Part shown: positions 6,886 to 7,055 of the stretch, in pieces
How the letters are laid out: every line of letters starts with the position of its first letter
How positions within the stretch are numbered: position 1 is the stretch's first letter
Source: JBBRLG01 sp038231495
GTDB lineage: Bacteria; Planctomycetota; Planctomycetia; Gemmatales; Gemmataceae
NCBI GenBank assembly: GCA_038231495.1
Contig: JBBRLG010000399.1
Span: 1 to 7,055 of the forward strand
Direction of reading: 5' to 3'
DNA length: 7,055 nucleotides
Position numbers and translations under genes: made by a program
Notes under the pieces: generated by a model
The model's input: only the letters and a program-made list of their open reading frames with translations
What the model was told of the DNA's origin: nothing
Databases searched by the model: none

Positions 6886-6952
6886 GAGCGAAACGCTTCC
6901 TGTCCTCTCCCCCGAGGTGAGAGGCGAGCCATTCAGCGACCGTGGCAGCTTT

Positions 6953-6986
6953 TTCGCGTGCGCCAGCGTCCGCTGGCGCACGCGAA
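6953..6986. repeat. Perfect 16-bp palindrome
   Basis: Arms 6953-6968 (TTCGCGTGCGCCAGCG) and 6971-6986 are perfect inverted copies around a 2-nt centre. A T-run (6951-6954) overlaps the left edge, so the minus strand reads AAAA after the hairpin. It therefore lacks the U-run of an intrinsic terminator in either direction. It is unrelated in sequence to the neighbouring repeats and is probably another dispersed palindrome family. Confidence 0.75.
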
Positions 6987-7002
6987 CGACACCCGGAAAG
7001 GC

Positions 7003-7038
7003 CGACCCTCGCCAATGTTAAATTCGTGGCGAGGGTCG
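7003..7038. repeat. 12-bp-arm inverted repeat with 12-nt AT-rich centre
   Basis: CGACCCTCGCCA (7003-7014) and TGGCGAGGGTCG (7027-7038) are perfect inverted copies around ATGTTAAATTCG. A further near-copy of the right arm, TGGCCAGGGTCGA, follows at 7043-7055 and runs to the window edge, so the array may continue outside. No U-run follows on either strand. Confidence 0.75.
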
Positions 7039-7055
7039 AGATTGGCCAGGGTCGA

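Larger units (their letters stand above)
6626..7055. other. Gene-free, repeat-packed region upstream of glnE
   Basis: No credible gene is present in these 430 nt. The open frames here (up to about 96 codons) run through inverted repeats, and their translations are repeat-derived. From glnE outward there are about 110 nt of unique leader (6626-6737), a 121-bp compound inverted repeat (6738-6858), a further copy of its outer arm (6859-6885), about 67 nt that resemble decayed repeat sequence, a 16-bp-arm palindrome (6953-6986) and a 12-bp-arm palindrome with a partial extra copy (7003-7055). The promoter of glnE should lie here or further upstream, but I see no convincing one. Confidence 0.75.

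Noticed and set aside
6727..6981. Small ORFs upstream of glnE (84 codons on minus, 96 on plus)
   Set aside because: They run through inverted repeats, so their peptides (TGFQPV, TGWKPVL) merely translate the repeat. There is no Shine-Dalgarno support.
6730..7055. CRISPR array
   Set aside because: The repeats are inverted and of different families, with unequal spacing and no series of regular direct repeats; no cas gene is present.

Overview
The window looks like a chromosomal segment from a member of the Planctomycetota. The sequence is GC-rich and has long antisense shadow ORFs. The strongest hint is the set of intergenic palindromes, especially the paired GGACGGGCT/AGCCCGTCC units whose shadow translations read TGFQPV and TGWKPVL; I recall these as common in planctomycete genomes. 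The phylum call is an inference from repeats and gene style, since no marker gene is present.

Four genes lie on the minus strand and read from right to left. glnE (3398-6625) encodes the two-headed adenylyltransferase/adenylyl-removing enzyme of glutamine synthetase. hemL (2029-3336) encodes glutamate-1-semialdehyde 2,1-aminomutase. Next comes an unrecognised polytopic membrane protein rich in conserved-looking histidines (618-1907). Last is a secreted cyclophilin-type peptidyl-prolyl isomerase (1-605), whose C-terminus is cut by the window edge. Gaps are 61, 121 and 12 nt. The last pair is almost certainly co-transcribed. glnE-hemL is plausibly co-transcribed, although a strong palindrome lies across the junction. 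The 121-nt gap before the membrane gene may hold its own promoter. GlnE (glutamine synthetase control) and HemL (5-aminolevulinate from glutamate) both touch glutamate metabolism; a functional link is inference only.

The 430 nt upstream of glnE (6626-7055) hold no credible gene. They are packed with at least three families of inverted repeats: a compound 121-bp element with nested arms (6738-6858) followed by a third copy of its outer arm, a 16-bp-arm hairpin (6953-6986), and a 12-bp-arm hairpin with a partial extra copy (7003-7055). A further palindrome (3371-3412) spans the glnE stop codon and supplies its last codons. I see no CRISPR array, tRNA, rRNA, transposase, phage gene or defence system. 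The unusual material is the repeat architecture and the uncharacterised membrane protein.
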